A stretch of DNA of 64,000 nucleotides, taken from the NCBI GenBank assembly GCA_014058105.1, contig JACGCM010000715.1:4030001-4094000 (forward strand). The letters are read 5' to 3'. This document shows, in pieces, positions 22,131 through 33,990 of the stretch. The notes below the pieces were generated by a model. That model did not search any database and was not told the origin of the DNA. It saw only the letters and a list, made by a program, of their open reading frames with translations. The DNA comes from Kingdonia uniflora (lineage: Eukaryota > Streptophyta > Magnoliopsida > Ranunculales > Circaeasteraceae). The translations under genes were made by a program, and so were the position numbers. How positions within the stretch are numbered: position 1 is the first letter of the stretch; the number at the start of each line of letters is the position of its first letter.

Positions 22131-22385
22131 ATGGAAGCCACTCCAAATACTTGTTACCAGAAGAGAATGAAGGAGAAGGATCAACGTATTCATGAGAAGG
22201 CGATGGCTCTGAAGAAAAAGTTTTTTGGGGATTCAGGTTTGGATGTGCCTTTACTTGACCTGGTGGTGCTGGAGCCGGGGGAGGATATCAGTAGGAATCT
22301 GTACGCGCACTGGTGGAGAGTAATGCAATGGTTGGGCCCAAATGTTATTAATCGATATTTTATGCTGATAAGCCTGGTGGAATAA
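22131..22385 (+). CDS. antisense small-protein gene (B1 copy, 84 aa)
   Basis: An open frame of 84 codons from a good ATG 68 bases after a TATA box. Residues 1-13 (MEATPNTCYQKRM) match the start of the first C copy (SNMHYQKRM). Then comes a Lys/Glu-rich helix, FFG near residue 33, PLLDLVVLEPGED near 40-52, and a Trp pair (YAHWWRVMQWLGP, near 58-70). After the stop the same frame continues for about 19 codons, so the original protein was probably longer. No known family. It could encode a small helical accessory protein. Confidence 0.5.
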   Translation: MEATPNTCYQKRMKEKDQRIHEKAMALKKKFFGDSGLDVPLLDLVVLEPGEDISRNLYAHWWRVMQWLGPNVINRYFMLISLVE

Positions 22386-23658
22386 CAGGTGGAGGCTGAA
22401 GACGCAGGCAAGGCTCAGGCGGGGATCTATAAGAACTACCCTGTGTAAATAGGGGGGTCTTCGGTATTGTGGTTGGGTATGTAGAGGGAATTGTTGTTGT
22501 TGCTATTATTTTTTGTTCTTCATTTTGATGTTGATGATGTATGCCCGCGTACTTTTTGAATGAAACAATGATGTGTTTGTCAAAGTATGGTAGTATAACA
22601 TTATAGGTAATGTAAACGATGATAATGTAGCTACAGTTTAATGTTCAAACTTCTGACTTGGGTAATGAAAACTAGTAATAGTGGTAATAAAATTTGAGTA
22701 TTTGATAAGAACAAAAAGTATTGACCGAAGGCTCGACAAGGAATTGTATGTGTATGATGGCTATGATGGAATGTAGACGAATGACCACGGTTGCATGTAT
22801 ACGATGACAAAAAACGAATGCATGAGATGGCTCAAAAACGTCTGTGGTCGAAGGGTACAACTATGGTTGAATGTATGAGATGGATCGAAAATGAATGTAT
22901 GGGAGGCAACGACTGCAAAAGTTGACAGCCGTAAAGGCAGCAATGTCCAAAATGATACAATTCATAGGACAGTGTGTCGTTGCAGGCCATTATTATGTTT
23001 CCTCGGGTATAGGAAAGAGTTGGAGGTGACGCGCGGGTTTGAGGTGACAACTTTGGGTAGTGTGTCAGAAGGTTCGAGAGAGCTAGAAAAAGTATTGTCT
23101 GGTGTAAGTGTGTAATGCACACGTGGGTGCAAGGATGAACAATCTTGGGAAAATACGTAATGCCTAAAAATGGGGGGGGGAGGGGGTGGAGGAGTGGTAA
23201 TGGTGGTGAATGGGGGAAACTAAGTCAGTTTGTTTTTCTTGGGCGGTATTAAAAGAGGTGTGAGAGAGTCGCCGTTCCCAAACAAACAAAGAGAGAAAAG
23301 AAGGAAGAGAGGAAGACACCATTGCTGCTGAGAAATCTAATTTAATCAAACAGGTATGCCTTCTGAGTTCTTGGTAAAGATAGCTATTTTATTTTCGCTG
23401 TTTCTTCTCCTTTTGTTTTTGTCTGTACGACAGTGGTAAGTTTTCGTTGGGCCACCGATAATTGCATAACCGAGGAAGGGGGTAAGAGATGTGGCTGGAA
23501 GTCTGGCAAAGTGATAAATTTGGAGGAGCGAGGGGGGGTTAGTAATCGAATATTCAGTCATAGATTGGCAGATTAGTAAGGGTAGGTAATATTACAATAT
23601 GGAACCGAACCTTGATACTTGAATATATCGAGCTAATGTCTATCCTCTTCTTCTGCAG
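22386..23658 (+). other. spacer, putative promoter and 5'-UTR intron of the B1 antisense main gene
   Basis: No gene is recognised; short frames here are not conserved. It holds a G-rich run at 23172-23193, a TATTAAAAG box at 23247-23255, and an intron with good sites: donor CAG|GTATGC at 23354 and acceptor TTCTGCAG ending at 23658. Confidence 0.5.
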
Positions 23659-25817
23659 GGTATAATACGTACCCATCAAGCTTCGAAGATGAGGCTGGTA
23701 GATGAGGATGAGGATGAAGTAAACGAGCTGAGTATATCTGGTCGAGGTCGAGGGGTTGAGAGTAGTGATGCGGAAGTATAGGAAATTGCGACGGATTCCC
23801 CATTGGCAGTAGTAGTACCAGATGTTGGAGCATCGACTAGGAGCTATCGTAGGGTCTGAATAGTCGGAGAGAGTGACGAAGAAGAAATGAGGAAGGGGAA
23901 GAAATAAAGGGAAGGGGAAATGAAGGTACTGTCGAACCTTCAGGTGATGAGGGGGACGAAGGGGAAGGGGAAGAGAGTGATAGTAGTGAAGGTACGAATC
24001 AGGCGGGGACAACTGTGAGACCGGTCTCACCATCGAAAATGGCAAAGCTGGATCGATTCATGGCAAAACATAGATTGGCGAAGGTGGGTATTATTCTGGT
24101 ACCATTAAGGGCCGAGTATACGTTTATGGCTTCCCCCCAGGAGGAGATTATGGCGTTTAGAGGCCAAATTCAGTTAGGAATGCAACTACCTCTTCGAAAG
24201 CTGGTGATGCAGGTGTCGAACTTCTGGGATGTAGCCCCATGTCAAATGAACGACAAGTTTTATGAAATAATGAGGGTGGTCGAAGGGATGATGTGGAGTT
24301 GAAACGCGAAGGGAGGTTTTTGATCGAGTGGTTCAACATAGTGTCATTTTATTCGAGTAAAGAAAATAAGAAGGTAGAGACATATCATATTCAGTGTCAT
24401 TCGAACAAACCATGGTATTTGACCTGTATTCGACTGGGCATAGGTGGGATAAGGATCTGGTGGTGGTAAAGGGGAGCTATAAGAATGTATAAGGGGAGGA
24501 GGAATTTAGGCTAAATAACAGGTTATTCAAAGCAAGTAAGTTAGTAATCGAACTATATTTATTGTGTGGCTCGAATAAACTGCTGATCTTTTCTTTATTG
24601 TTTTGTAGAACCTACCAATAATGGATTGAAGAACCTGAGGACCTATATTGATGAGCTTACCAACCAGAGCGAATAGTGGGTGAATAAGGTATTTTAAAAG
24701 TTAGGTATTATTAGAAAGATACGAAAGAAGATGGGCACGTTACTGAGAGACGTTTCAGTTACTGCTGGGTCATCATGGAGGAGAAAAGAAGGAGATACCT
24801 CAGCAAGGGCAGGTGAGATGGAAAATGATGATCTGACTCGAAAGTCTAGCTTTGTACTAAGGCTTCAGCGAGGAGGGCTTGGAACGACATGGTCGAGCGT
24901 GCCTCAGATTGTTCCCAAGGTAATTCGGCAGACCAACAAAGGTAAAGGCAAAGTCACGGATGAAGGCTCGATAACCCATCTAATGAAGACAACTGGGCGA
25001 AAGAGAACCTGTGAACAGATGTTCAAAAGGGACAAACCATTTGAGGCTAGGAGACACACTGTCGAATAAGAAGAGAGCGTTAGAGTAACGGCAGAGTCGA
25101 TGATAACTCACTGCGGTATTAACCCAGATGAAGCGGGGTGGCAAGTTGGCAAAATTCTGCACCAAATAAGTGTTTTGGATCTTTGAAGTTGAAATTATGC
25201 TACGAGAACTGGTAATTAGTCGAGTATTTGTGCAGGTAAATGCTTGGATGATATCTTTCAATAAAGCACAGAAGGTATCGAGTGAAAAGCTGAAGGAGTC
25301 GAGGGACAAGCTGGAACTAGCGTAGGGGACCATTCTGTCGCTGGAGAGTCGGGTCAGTGTGCTAGAACAAGAACAGTTATAGATTCGAGCAGATGCTACA
25401 AGGGAAACCCAAGCTATGATCGCCAATTGTGACCAGAGGGTAGTGGTGCTGCAGGCAAAGCTGACCAATAAGGAGGAGGAGCTAACAAAAAATCGTGTAC
25501 AGTTCCAGGCGTAGTTCGGCCAGGAGTGTGACCTAACCACAGCCTAGAAGAAATTTATGGATGGGTTGGGATACCATCCAGAGAACTTTAAACTCTACCC
25601 TCCGTTAGATGAAGATGTTGTACGGGTGGATGGGATGGAAGTGGACCATGTAGGTGGAGGTGCTAGAGATGCGGTAGCTGATCCCGTGGTCGAAGGGAAT
25701 GGTGTTGGTGTTGGTAATACTGTAGAGGATTTTGTGGTCAAAACTGGTATTGTTGGAGAAAGCCTTGGTGGTGAGGGAGTAGTAGCGGTGATGGAGAATA
25801 TGAGCGGCCCAGTGTGA
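23659..25817 (+). pseudogene. antisense main gene, PF04195-like plus coiled coil (B1)
   Basis: Equivalent to 17325-19367 and 37973-40020. The start codon equivalent reads ATA at 23665, so the Met is lost. Exon 1 (to about 24551) has a Ser/Glu-rich lead, then MAKLDRFMAKHRLAKVGI, LPLRKLVMQVSNFWDVAPCQ and NDKFYEIMRVVEGM, with a slip near 24295. Exon 2 starts at 24609 and is Lys/Arg-rich (KGKGKVTDEG). Its donor site appears mutated (ATAAGT). Exon 3 begins at 25236, a coiled coil ending MDGLGYHPENFKLYPPLDED, then an acidic/Gly tail to the stop at 25815. Resembles PF04195; the role is unknown. Confidence 0.65.
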
Positions 25818-26024
25818 GAATGTTTGGAGGAAGGACATGGAATGGTTTATGTTTTGTAATGAACTTTTTGAATTTGTGTGCTCAATAGGTAAAGTTGAAC
25901 AATTTGGTATGTACTTGAATATCTGGGTATTCGAATAGATTTGCTGGTATATTTGATATGTAAACTGGAGAAAGCTGGAAACAGCAAGTTGGTTATGAAA
26001 CGAAGATGGAAGTTTATTGGACTT

Positions 26025-26870
26025 TGAAGGTTGCCCCTAGGTATTTCTATCCGCGGGTTTGATCCAAATGAAACGCAATGTGGTTGGCCCCAATGCATCC
26101 CCAAGTGTTCGGTCTATTTACCATCCATGCCCCTTAGGAGTGCTCGAATTGAAACCTTGAAAAATTTGAGGTCACCCCCAAGTAATAGTTGGTTGAAGGG
26201 TTGACATGATACTTAGGTTTGGCCAACTCAAGTAGTTCACTGAACTTCGATGGTCGGCCCCAATAGATCCCCGAGTGTCGGCCTGTCGACCATTTATGCC
26301 ACTCAGGAGTGCTCGAATTGAAACCTTGAAAAACATCGAGGTCGCCCCCAAGTATCAGTCGGGTCGAAGGGTTGACATGATACTTAGGTTTGACCAACTC
26401 AAGAAGTTCACTAGACTTCGAAGGTCACCCCCAGATATTTCTAGCCGCGGGTTTAATCTTAAATAAAGCATAATGTGGTCGGGACAAATGCATCCCCGAG
26501 TGTCCGGTCTGTCGACAATTTATGCCACTCAGGAGTGCTGGAATTGGAACCTTGAAAAAATTCAAGGTCGCCCCCAAGTATTAGTCGGGTCGAAGGGTTG
26601 ACATGATAATTAGGTTTGACCAACTCAAGAAGTTAACTGGACTATGAAGGTCGCCCCCGGGTATTTCTAGCCACGGGCCTGATCTTAAACAAAGCATATT
26701 GTGGTCGGCACCAATGCATTCCCGAGTGTTCGGTCTGTCGACCATTCATGCCACTCGGGAGTGTACGAATTGGAACCTTAAAAAAGTTTGAGGTTGCCCC
26801 CAAGTATCAGTCGGGTCGAAGGATTAACATGATACTTAGGTTTGACCAACTCAAAAAGTTCACTGGAGAT
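26025..26870. repeat. tandem repeat spacer of B1, about 226-bp unit
   Basis: The landmark GCCCCCAAGTATCAGTCGGG recurs with AGTA at 26181, 26351, 26577 and 26803, giving periods of 170, 226 and 226, so one copy is shortened by about 56 bases. Homologous to the B2 repeat. Lies between integrase and the antisense gene. Confidence 0.9.
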
Positions 26871-26879
26871 ATGGAATGA

Positions 26880-28214
26880 AGCTCGAAGGAGAAAAATATG
26901 TTTATTGATTGCATACGGTGGCTACATCAGTTGTGGGGGGTTAGTGGTCGTGGCCTGTTGTAGGACACTAGTTGCATTGTCTTCCAAGGCTTGGGTAGGG
27001 GCTCCTCAGCTTCTGCCATCAAGTAATACGAACCTTTATCAGTTTTGTCATACATGACATAAGGTCCTTCCCAGGATTCGGCTAACATTTTGGCATTGCG
27101 AGGTTTTGAAGAAGGTGTGACTCGTCGAAGTACAAAATCTCCAGTATCGAAGCTCTCTCTTGTTGTATGACTTCTGGAGAAAGAGATGATAGCGGCCGAG
27201 CTTAGTTATGGCTTGGTCTCTGGTTTCATTGATCCATAACATATTACATCCAAGTTCAAACTCGTTATCTTCTTTGGGGAGGTCAGGGTCGCGTGTGGGC
27301 ACTTCGAACTGGGTAGGTAGCAAAACTTCTGTACCATAAGCCAGGAGGAAAGTGGCACAGCCCGTTGCCTTTCTTGGTATGATACGATAAGCCCAGAGTA
27401 CGTGTTATAATTCTTGAACCCATCAACCCATCTTCTCGTCAACGTATCTCTTAAGGCCATCGTATATAGTTTTATTGATTGCTTCGACCTGACCATTTCC
27501 CTGTGGGTAATAAAGGGTAGAGGGGGAAAGGATAATGTTGTACTTTTTGAGAAAATTACGGACTTTATTCCCTAGAAACTGTGGACCGTTGTCACATCAA
27601 ATCATGTGGGGGTAACCGAAACGTATGATGATATTTTCCCAAAGGAACTTGATGACTTACTCTTCTCTGGTTCGTCATAGAGGCACGGCTTCAACCCATT
27701 TAGTAAAATAATATGTGGCCACTAAAATATGCTCTCTACTGCCCAAAGCTTTGGGGAAAGGATCTAGATCAATGACCCACCACTTGATTGGCCAAACAAC
27801 TTGGCTGCAATGGAGGTCTTGTGACGGGCTTCGAATTTCGTGGGTGTGACGTTAGAATTTGTCATAGTGCTTCGCATACTTTTCAGCTTATTTCTTCATA
27901 TTAGGCCAGAATAAACCCTGGGTTATGGCTTGAAGAGCCATAGATCATCCAGTGGTGTGGGCACCACAGTCGTGAAGTTCAGTAAGTATAGTAGTGGCCT
28001 CGCATTGGGAGATGAAACAGAGTTGTACGCCATTTGGAAATTTGCGGTGTAAACCGCCTTTGAGAACGGTGTACCGGCAATAGTTTTCCAATAACGAACG
28101 TTTGGCCTTGGGATCCTCTGGGAGGGTAGAATTGTTAAAGTATGCAAGAAAAGGTTTATGCCAGTCTTCGGGATTGAGGCTCTCACCCTCAGTATCGATG
28201 GAATTGCTTTCCAT
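26880..28214 (-). pseudogene. integrase (B1)
   Basis: The zinc-binding region begins around 28140 (YTVLKGGLHRKFPNGV) with LHDCGAHTTG near 27960. The core shows PFPKALGS, FTKWVEAVPL, CDNGPQF (catalytic Asp present) and YPQGNGQVEAINKTI (catalytic Glu present). Bases 27323-27048 give PTQFEVPTRDPDLP and RDQAITKLGRYH, and the C-terminus ends near 26880. Stops replace Arg and Gln codons throughout. Confidence 0.85.
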
Positions 28215-29395
28215 CTAGGCGATACTTGGGTGTTCGAGCACTTCGATAGTAAGGGTCCAGGATTCGGATCGGCCTAGCATGGTGGTAATGTAAGTGGGGG
28301 CGTCAGCATGCCTATTTTTGCCTCGAGGGTAATGTGTAATTGATGATTTTTTAGGGAACCGGTCCATAAGCTACTGGACCAGTGCGGCATACTCAGTCAT
28401 GCGACCGTTTGCCTGATTTTTGCCGGTACACTATCTCTGAACAAGTTGGGAATCAGTAAACACTGCAAGTTTGGGGACACCAAGTTCGAGAGCAAGATCT
28501 AGACCATGTATCAAAGCTTCGTACTCGGTCTCGTTATTGGTATATTCAAAGTTTAATTTGATAGCCTTTTCGATGCAGTCGTTGGAAGGTGTAACCACGA
28601 TGATTCCTATACCAGAACCGTTTGGTCTTGCAGATCCATCTGTAAAGAGATGCCAACCCGTGTTGGGATTCCAAGGGTCAGTCTATTCTCGCTGATCTTC
28701 AGGTAGATCATCTTCGTCTTCTTCCTAGTCGATGTCTACGAACGGGAAGTCGACAAGAAAATTAGCCACTGCCTGTTCCTTGAGGGAAACTTGTTATTCA
28801 AAGGTGATATCATGTTCGTCGAGGTATACGGACCACTGATGTACTCGTCTGGACTTATCTTTTTTACTGAGGAGTTCTCGAAGAGGGTAACTGGTAATAA
28901 TGCGTATGTGGTACGCCTGGAAGTATGGTTTAAGCTTTCAAGAGGTATATACAAGGGTAAGCAATAGACGTTCGAGTTTAGTGTATCGTGTTTCAGCAGG
29001 GGTTAGGGTCTTACTGATAAAATAGACGGGTTTCTCTATATTGGTGCCTATTCGAATGAAGACCGGGCTGATAGAGGTCTCGGTGACTACGAGATATAAA
29101 GTGAGCACCTCACCTTCGACCGGGGTATTGATTATATGTGGTTGGCCAAGGTACTTTTTAAGTTCGAGAAAACCTTGTTCGCATTTGGGTGTCTAGTCAA
29201 TTTTGGGGTTCCTCTTTTTGGCATTATGAACACCTTGATCACGTAAAAGAGAGAATAGCCAAGCACAACGGTCAAAGGATTTGGAGATAAAGCGGTTTAG
29301 GGTAACTATTTTGCCAGTGACCTTTTGGACATGTTTCCTAGTTTGGGGAAAGGGCATATCAACGAGGGCTCGAATTTGGGTAGGGTCGATCTCGA
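28215..29395 (-). pseudogene. two RNase H domains (B1)
   Basis: First domain (about 29395-28770): VTGKIVTLNRFISKSFDRC, ERLLLTLVYTS, KPYFQAYHIRIITSYPL and VYLDEHDITFE. Second domain (about 28660-28300): LFTDGSARPNGSGIGI at 28640, then TEYEALIHGLDLALELG, then FTDSQLV, and a tail THYPRGKNRHADA. The DGSA...E...DSQ order gives the Asp/Glu/Asp active site of the extra RNase H typical of Tat elements. Several stops are present. Confidence 0.8.
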
Positions 29396-30245
29396 TGCCT
29401 CATTTACTAATAAGGTGACCTAAAAACTTACCTGAAGACATGCTGAATTGGCACTTGTTGGGGTTTAGTTTCATATTGTATGCTCGAAGTATCGAAAAAA
29501 TGTCAGTCAAATCTTGTATATGGGTATGGTTCTGGAGGCTCTTACATAACATGTCATCGATATAAACATCGACCAACTTTCCAAGCAGAGGTTTGAACAT
29601 GGTGGTAACTAGGCGTTGGAAAGTGGCACCCACATTTTTTAGGCTGAAGGGCATCACGTTAAAATGGTAGTGTCCTTGTTCTGTGATAAACAAAGTTTTA
29701 AGTTGATTTTCGGGGAGAAGGGGTACCTTCTTCAAACCCAAAGCTGCATCAATCACAGATAGGCGTGCATGATCGATTATTGTGACTAGAAGCACTGAAA
29801 TGATCTAGAGAGGGAAACTATCCTTCAGTGTGCATTTATTAAGATATGTGAAGTCGACGCAGATTCAGATTTTACCATTCTTCTTGGGGACAGTGACAAT
29901 ATTCGAGATCCAATCGGCATATTTGACTTCTCTGATAAAACCAGCAGCCAGGAGCTTTTCGACCTCGATAATCATTACTTCTCGAATCCTCGGTATTAAA
30001 GTACACTTCTTCTGCTTCACAGCTATGGATTTAGGGATGAGGTTAAGTCGATGGCAGGCCAGGGTAGGATCGATGTTGGGCATCTCATAGAATGTCCAAG
30101 TAAAAACATCTTTATTTGCTCGAAGGAACGTGGTGAGCTCGTGGTTTTCGTCGGAATCCAAAAATCTACCAATGAATGTACCCCGACCAGGGCCATCGAG
30201 TTCGACGTAAGCAGTAAGTTTGACAGGTGCGGTAGAAGGGATCAA
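29396..30245 (-). pseudogene. reverse transcriptase (B1)
   Basis: N-terminal half (30245-29865): GRGTFIGRFLDSDENHELT, DVFTWTFYEMPNIDP, FIREVKYADWISNIVTVPKKNGKI. C-terminal half (29795-29400): DAALGLKKVPLLPENQLKT, FNVMPFSLKN, and the active site VDVYIDDMLCKS (YIDD intact), then NMKLNPNKCQFSM and GKFLGHLISK. A single broken stretch between them (29865-29795) removes continuity. Confidence 0.88.
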
Positions 30246-30275
30246 AAATGTGGGGAGAGCGAGGTATAGAGATTG

Positions 30276-30710
30276 CTATAGCTTTACAAGTTTCCTGGTA
30301 AAGTCGATCTCGGGGGGCTCGTATGAGCAGGCAAGGCATTGGGAGCCTTTCATGCTCCACGTGCCACAAGAGGTAGTGAAGCGCAATGTATGGTGATAGG
30401 TAGAAGGTATGGCTATCATGGCATGAAGCCAATCACACCCTAGAATTCCCAGATATTCAAACATCTTGTCGATAATAAGAAAATTGGTTTGGAGGGTAAC
30501 TAGAATGGTGGTGACAGGGAGGCTATGGCGACCGACGTCGGCCTCAGTAGCACCGTTAAATCCCATGAGTTCGACTTTGGCTGGTGTGATGAGGTCAATT
30601 TTTTGCATGGTGTGTACGGTCTGGAGGAAGAGCACGTCTGCTACACTACCTGTATCAATGGGCATTGTGTGTAAGACGAGATGTTCGAACTTGATCATGA
30701 TGACCAAAGG
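30276..30710 (-). pseudogene. aspartic protease (B1)
   Basis: Open through the whole domain. LHTMPIDTGSVADVLFL holds DTGS at residues 18-21. FNGATEADVGRHSLPV and YLGILGCDWLHAMIAIPSTYH follow. The frame is a piece of Gag-Pol without its own start. Confidence 0.85.
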
Positions 30711-30779
30711 GTCATAATAGGGGAAACAGATATGAGATATGTCACAATCGATGAAGAATATACCTTCAGGTCGAGGGCG

Positions 30780-32531
30780 TTGGCTGGATTCGGGTAGAAG
30801 GATGGGTAATTTCTCCTGATAAATAAGATTATAACATTCTTTTACTTGTTTGCGCTTGCTATGAGTATGACCACTGTCGATGTTATTAACTTCGATGAGG
30901 TGGAGTTAGAAAATATGTACCTCAGTTGGGTCGATATTGTCATAGGCTTGTGGTTTGAGCTACGACCTGTCGAAATAGTTGGGGAGATCAGCAACATATT
31001 GATGTAGACGACCAGCTTTATGGATCATTTCCAGTGATCACTGCAGAGCATAGCATTTGTTTGTGGGGTAGTAATTGCATTTATGATTTTGATAGTAGAG
31101 CTCGTCCTTGTGGACCTCGATGGGAAAGGGGGTGAGCCAGATAGGGTTAGCCTGGATGTGTGTGTGAATGGTGTTGATGGGAGCAATGAGTTTTGGTAGG
31201 ATGGGCATAGGCCATTTTTTGCGAGGTTCAGAAGACTGAGTATCGAAGTAAGGGGGATTGTGGTTGTCGTTCTCTTGTGAGACAGGAGTGACCATGGGTG
31301 TAATCGATGGTCGAGGTTTGTTATGGTTGTTGGTCGAGGCTTGTCCTATGCGATTAGATTAGCGAAAATGTTCAAGGTCGATATATCCATTGACTTTAGA
31401 TAATATCTCCTAGAGGGTTCATGGCTTTTGAAGCACAATATATTTCATGACACGGCTGTGGTCCAGCAGAGCAATGGAGAACGCGAGAATGGCATTCGCA
31501 CAGTCGAGGCTTTCAACTTTGCACGATTCATCGAGAAAATGCTTGGTAAAAGTTTTAAGCGTTTCGTTGGGTGACTTGCGGAAGTTAAAGAGAGCATTGA
31601 CTCGGACCTTACAATCTTTATTAAAGGCGAACTAGGAGATGAAAAGGTTTGACAGTTTTTCAAAACTTCGGATGGAGACATTAGGGAGGCTGTGGTACCA
31701 TTTGAGTCAGTGAAACTAGTGGGAAATATGTGACACAAGATATGCTCGGCTATGGAATACAGGCTTAAAGCATTTTGAAACTCGAGGACATTAGATTGGG
31801 AGTCGGTATTGCTAATTTTTGGGGTATGGAAATTTGAAAGTACCTCGACAACGAGGAGCTTCGGGCAAATGGGGTTGTTAAACGGCTTTAGGAGTTCGGG
31901 GTGGGTCTCGCAGTGATGCTAAGGGTGGCATAAATTTTTTGGTCGAGTTCCTACTGCGTAAGGTAAGCAGGACGAGGGGTAGAACGCTGGGGTCGAGGGT
32001 AATAAGGTTGTGGGTTTGGGGTATGTTCAGCGCTGTATTCATCGAAGTATTCCTAATTAGTTCGCCATGTGGGGTATCGAGAAGATTGAAGGGTAGAAAC
32101 GGATGAATCTTGCGTAGGGGGGACACCAAGATAGACTGAGCCGGCGGGTATGGCAGTGGGGCACCCTCGATACCAAGATAGACCAGGGGAACCACGATTT
32201 ATGGATGGGGCCCAAGTCGGACGCTGGCTGAGATGCTCAAGGAGGCGGGTACCCGAGGCCGTAGGGGAGCGTCCTAGTTTTGAACCTGTTGAAGCTCAAG
32301 AACAGTATGGCGCAGTTCATTCAGATTATGATATTATCAGTCGTTATTGTCTAAATGGCATTGCCGTTCAGCCTCAAGTTCTAATAGTCTGTCTTCGCGT
32401 TCAATATGTAACTGGTTGGTATGGCGCTCCTCAGCTTGGGAAAATTATTAGCTGATGAGGGCTAGTTAGACCGTTATTCCATCGGCGGAGTTTTCGACGA
32501 TGGTAGAGGTTGAGCGAAGGGTAGGGGCCAT
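30780..32531 (-). pseudogene. gag (B1)
   Basis: ATG at 32531 (MAPTLRSTSTIVENSADG). A charged helix and a Pro-rich linker follow (32500-31880), then capsid pieces (about 31740-31400). The Cys/His region reads YYQNHKCNYYPTNKCYALQ at about 31100-31040. Many stops and slips. Role: particle assembly and RNA packaging. Confidence 0.75.
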
Positions 32532-32589
32532 TGATCATGGCTATAAGGGGAAAGAAAGAGAAAAGAGGGATTGGGCCAGGTGGGTGTAG

Positions 32590-32603
32590 CACAGACGATG
32601 CCA
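32590..32603 (-). other. primer binding site (B1)
   Basis: TGGCATCGTCTGTG on the minus strand, two bases inside the LTR; one base pair from each of two sites differs from the tRNA-Lys(UUU) 3'-end complement TGGCGCCGTCTGTG. Confidence 0.75.
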
Positions 32604-32605
32604 AA

Positions 32606-33291
32606 TGTAGGGGCCTGATTTCGTAGTAGGTAAACTTTGCTCTTACACCATGAAGGTTACGCTCGGCTAGAAGTGTTGGCAAATATATAAGACTATAAAC
32701 AACTAGTTTATTAAACTAACATACTTGTGTAGAGTCCATGAATTAGGTTCTCCACGACCTCTAGCATGGATTTGAATGATAGATGATATATATTGAATTG
32801 GGTGACAAATCGAGTAAGAAGTAGGTTACAGGATGTTCGAAGGTAATCTTGATATGGGTTTTAGAGTAAGTTTTTCTAACCTTTCCATAGTGTCTCCTCC
32901 CTCCTATTTATAGGAGATAGGAAAGGGGTGAGTCACCATGGGAGGTCAGATTATATGTATATCATTTGGGACAGTTGTTTTATACGTGGAGTCGGTTCAG
33001 AATTTGTAATTATCTGGCGGCTCATTTCACTGTTCTGTCAGGTGAGTTGGCTATCAGGTATGTCTACCTTCGACCATGTATCACTATGGTCAAAGTATCT
33101 CTGGTGCTGACCGTCTATTTTTGTCTTCGACTACATAGTTCGCTTCGATGATGCCTTCGAGTATTTGATTGATCACGGAAGGCTTGGTGGAATTATTTGC
33201 TAGTCTTGCCGGGCTTCGAGTCTCTAGGCAGGCTTTGATGTAGCCTTCGCGTATTCAACTGGTGCTGGAAGGCTGCAAGTAGGCTACTACA
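32606..33291 (-). repeat. 5' LTR of B1
   Basis: TGTAGGGGCCTGAT...GGCTACTACA. The minus-strand TATA box is at 32905-32912 in the palindrome CTCCTATTTATAGGAG. It drove element RNA toward the left. Confidence 0.95.
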
Positions 33292-33296
33292 GGTAA
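33292..33296. repeat. target-site duplication of B1, right copy (GGTAA)
   Basis: Identical to 21202-21206, immediately outside the B1 LTR end CTACTACA. Confidence 0.92.
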
Positions 33297-33990
33297 TACG
33301 GTATGAATGGAGAGAGGATAATGGTATATTTTTCTAGGAAAGTACAAACCTTGTTTCCAACGAACTGTGGACCGTTTTTGCATCCAATTATATGTGGGCT
33401 GCTGAAGCGTGTGATAATATTTTCCCAAAGGAATTTTGTAACTTCTTCTTTTCTTATTCGACATAATGGCACGGCTTCGACCCATTTAGTAAAATAATCT
33501 GTGACGACTAAGATGTGTTTTCTGCTGCCTGAAGCCTTGGGGAAATGGCCCATAAGATCAATGGCCCATCTCTTAAATGGCCAAGGGATGTGGCTGCTCT
33601 AGATTTCTTGGCAAGAGCGTTAAATGTATTGCGCATGACGCTATCATTTGTTACAGCGCTTTGCATACTCTTTGGCTTGCTTCTTCATATTCGGCCAAAA
33701 CAAACCTTGTGTGATTGCTCGGAGAGCCATTGATTGGCTGGCAGTGTGGGAGCCGCAATTTCCTTCGTGGAGCTCAGTAAGGATAGTTGCTGCTTCTTGT
33801 TGATATATACAATAGAGATGTACTCCGTTTGGTGATTTTTGGTGTAGACTGCCTTTGAGGATGGTGTGCAGTTGGCAGTTTTCCAATAACGATCGTTTTT
33901 CTCTTGGGTCTTTTAGTATAGTGGAACTGTTAAAGTATGCAAAGAAAGGTGTGCGCTAGTCTTCGAGATCAAGACTCTCGCCCCTAGTAT
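33292..33990 (-). pseudogene. integrase, N-terminal part (B2)
   Basis: Holds the HHCC region (LHEGNCGSH, then WPNMKKQAKEYAKRC, 33886-33644) and the first part of the core (FTKWVEAVPLCRIRKEE, 33553-33292). The second catalytic Asp position reads GCKNGPQF where CDNGPQF is usual, so Asp is replaced by Lys. The coding sequence stops at the B1 insertion and resumes at 21206. Confidence 0.88.

Larger units (their letters stand above)
21207..33291 (-). mobile_element. Tat-lineage retrotransposon B1 (nested in B2 integrase)
   Basis: Complete-length minus-strand element (12,085 bp) with two 686-base LTRs and a perfect GGTAA duplication. Internal order from right to left: PBS, gag, protease, RT, RNase H pair, integrase, tandem repeat, antisense main gene, antisense small gene, degenerate polypurine tract. 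Roughly one base in nine differs between the LTRs in the first 290 bases compared by eye, so it is old. All frames are broken. Confidence 0.95.

Noticed and set aside
23554..24045. 163-codon minus-strand frame rich in Pro, Ser and Tyr
   Set aside because: Opposite strand of the B1 antisense exon 1; composition follows the purine-rich coding strand.
24980..25540. 186-codon minus-strand frame
   Set aside because: It lies opposite the coiled-coil exons of the B1 antisense gene, has no conserved counterpart in B2 or C, and is a shadow frame.
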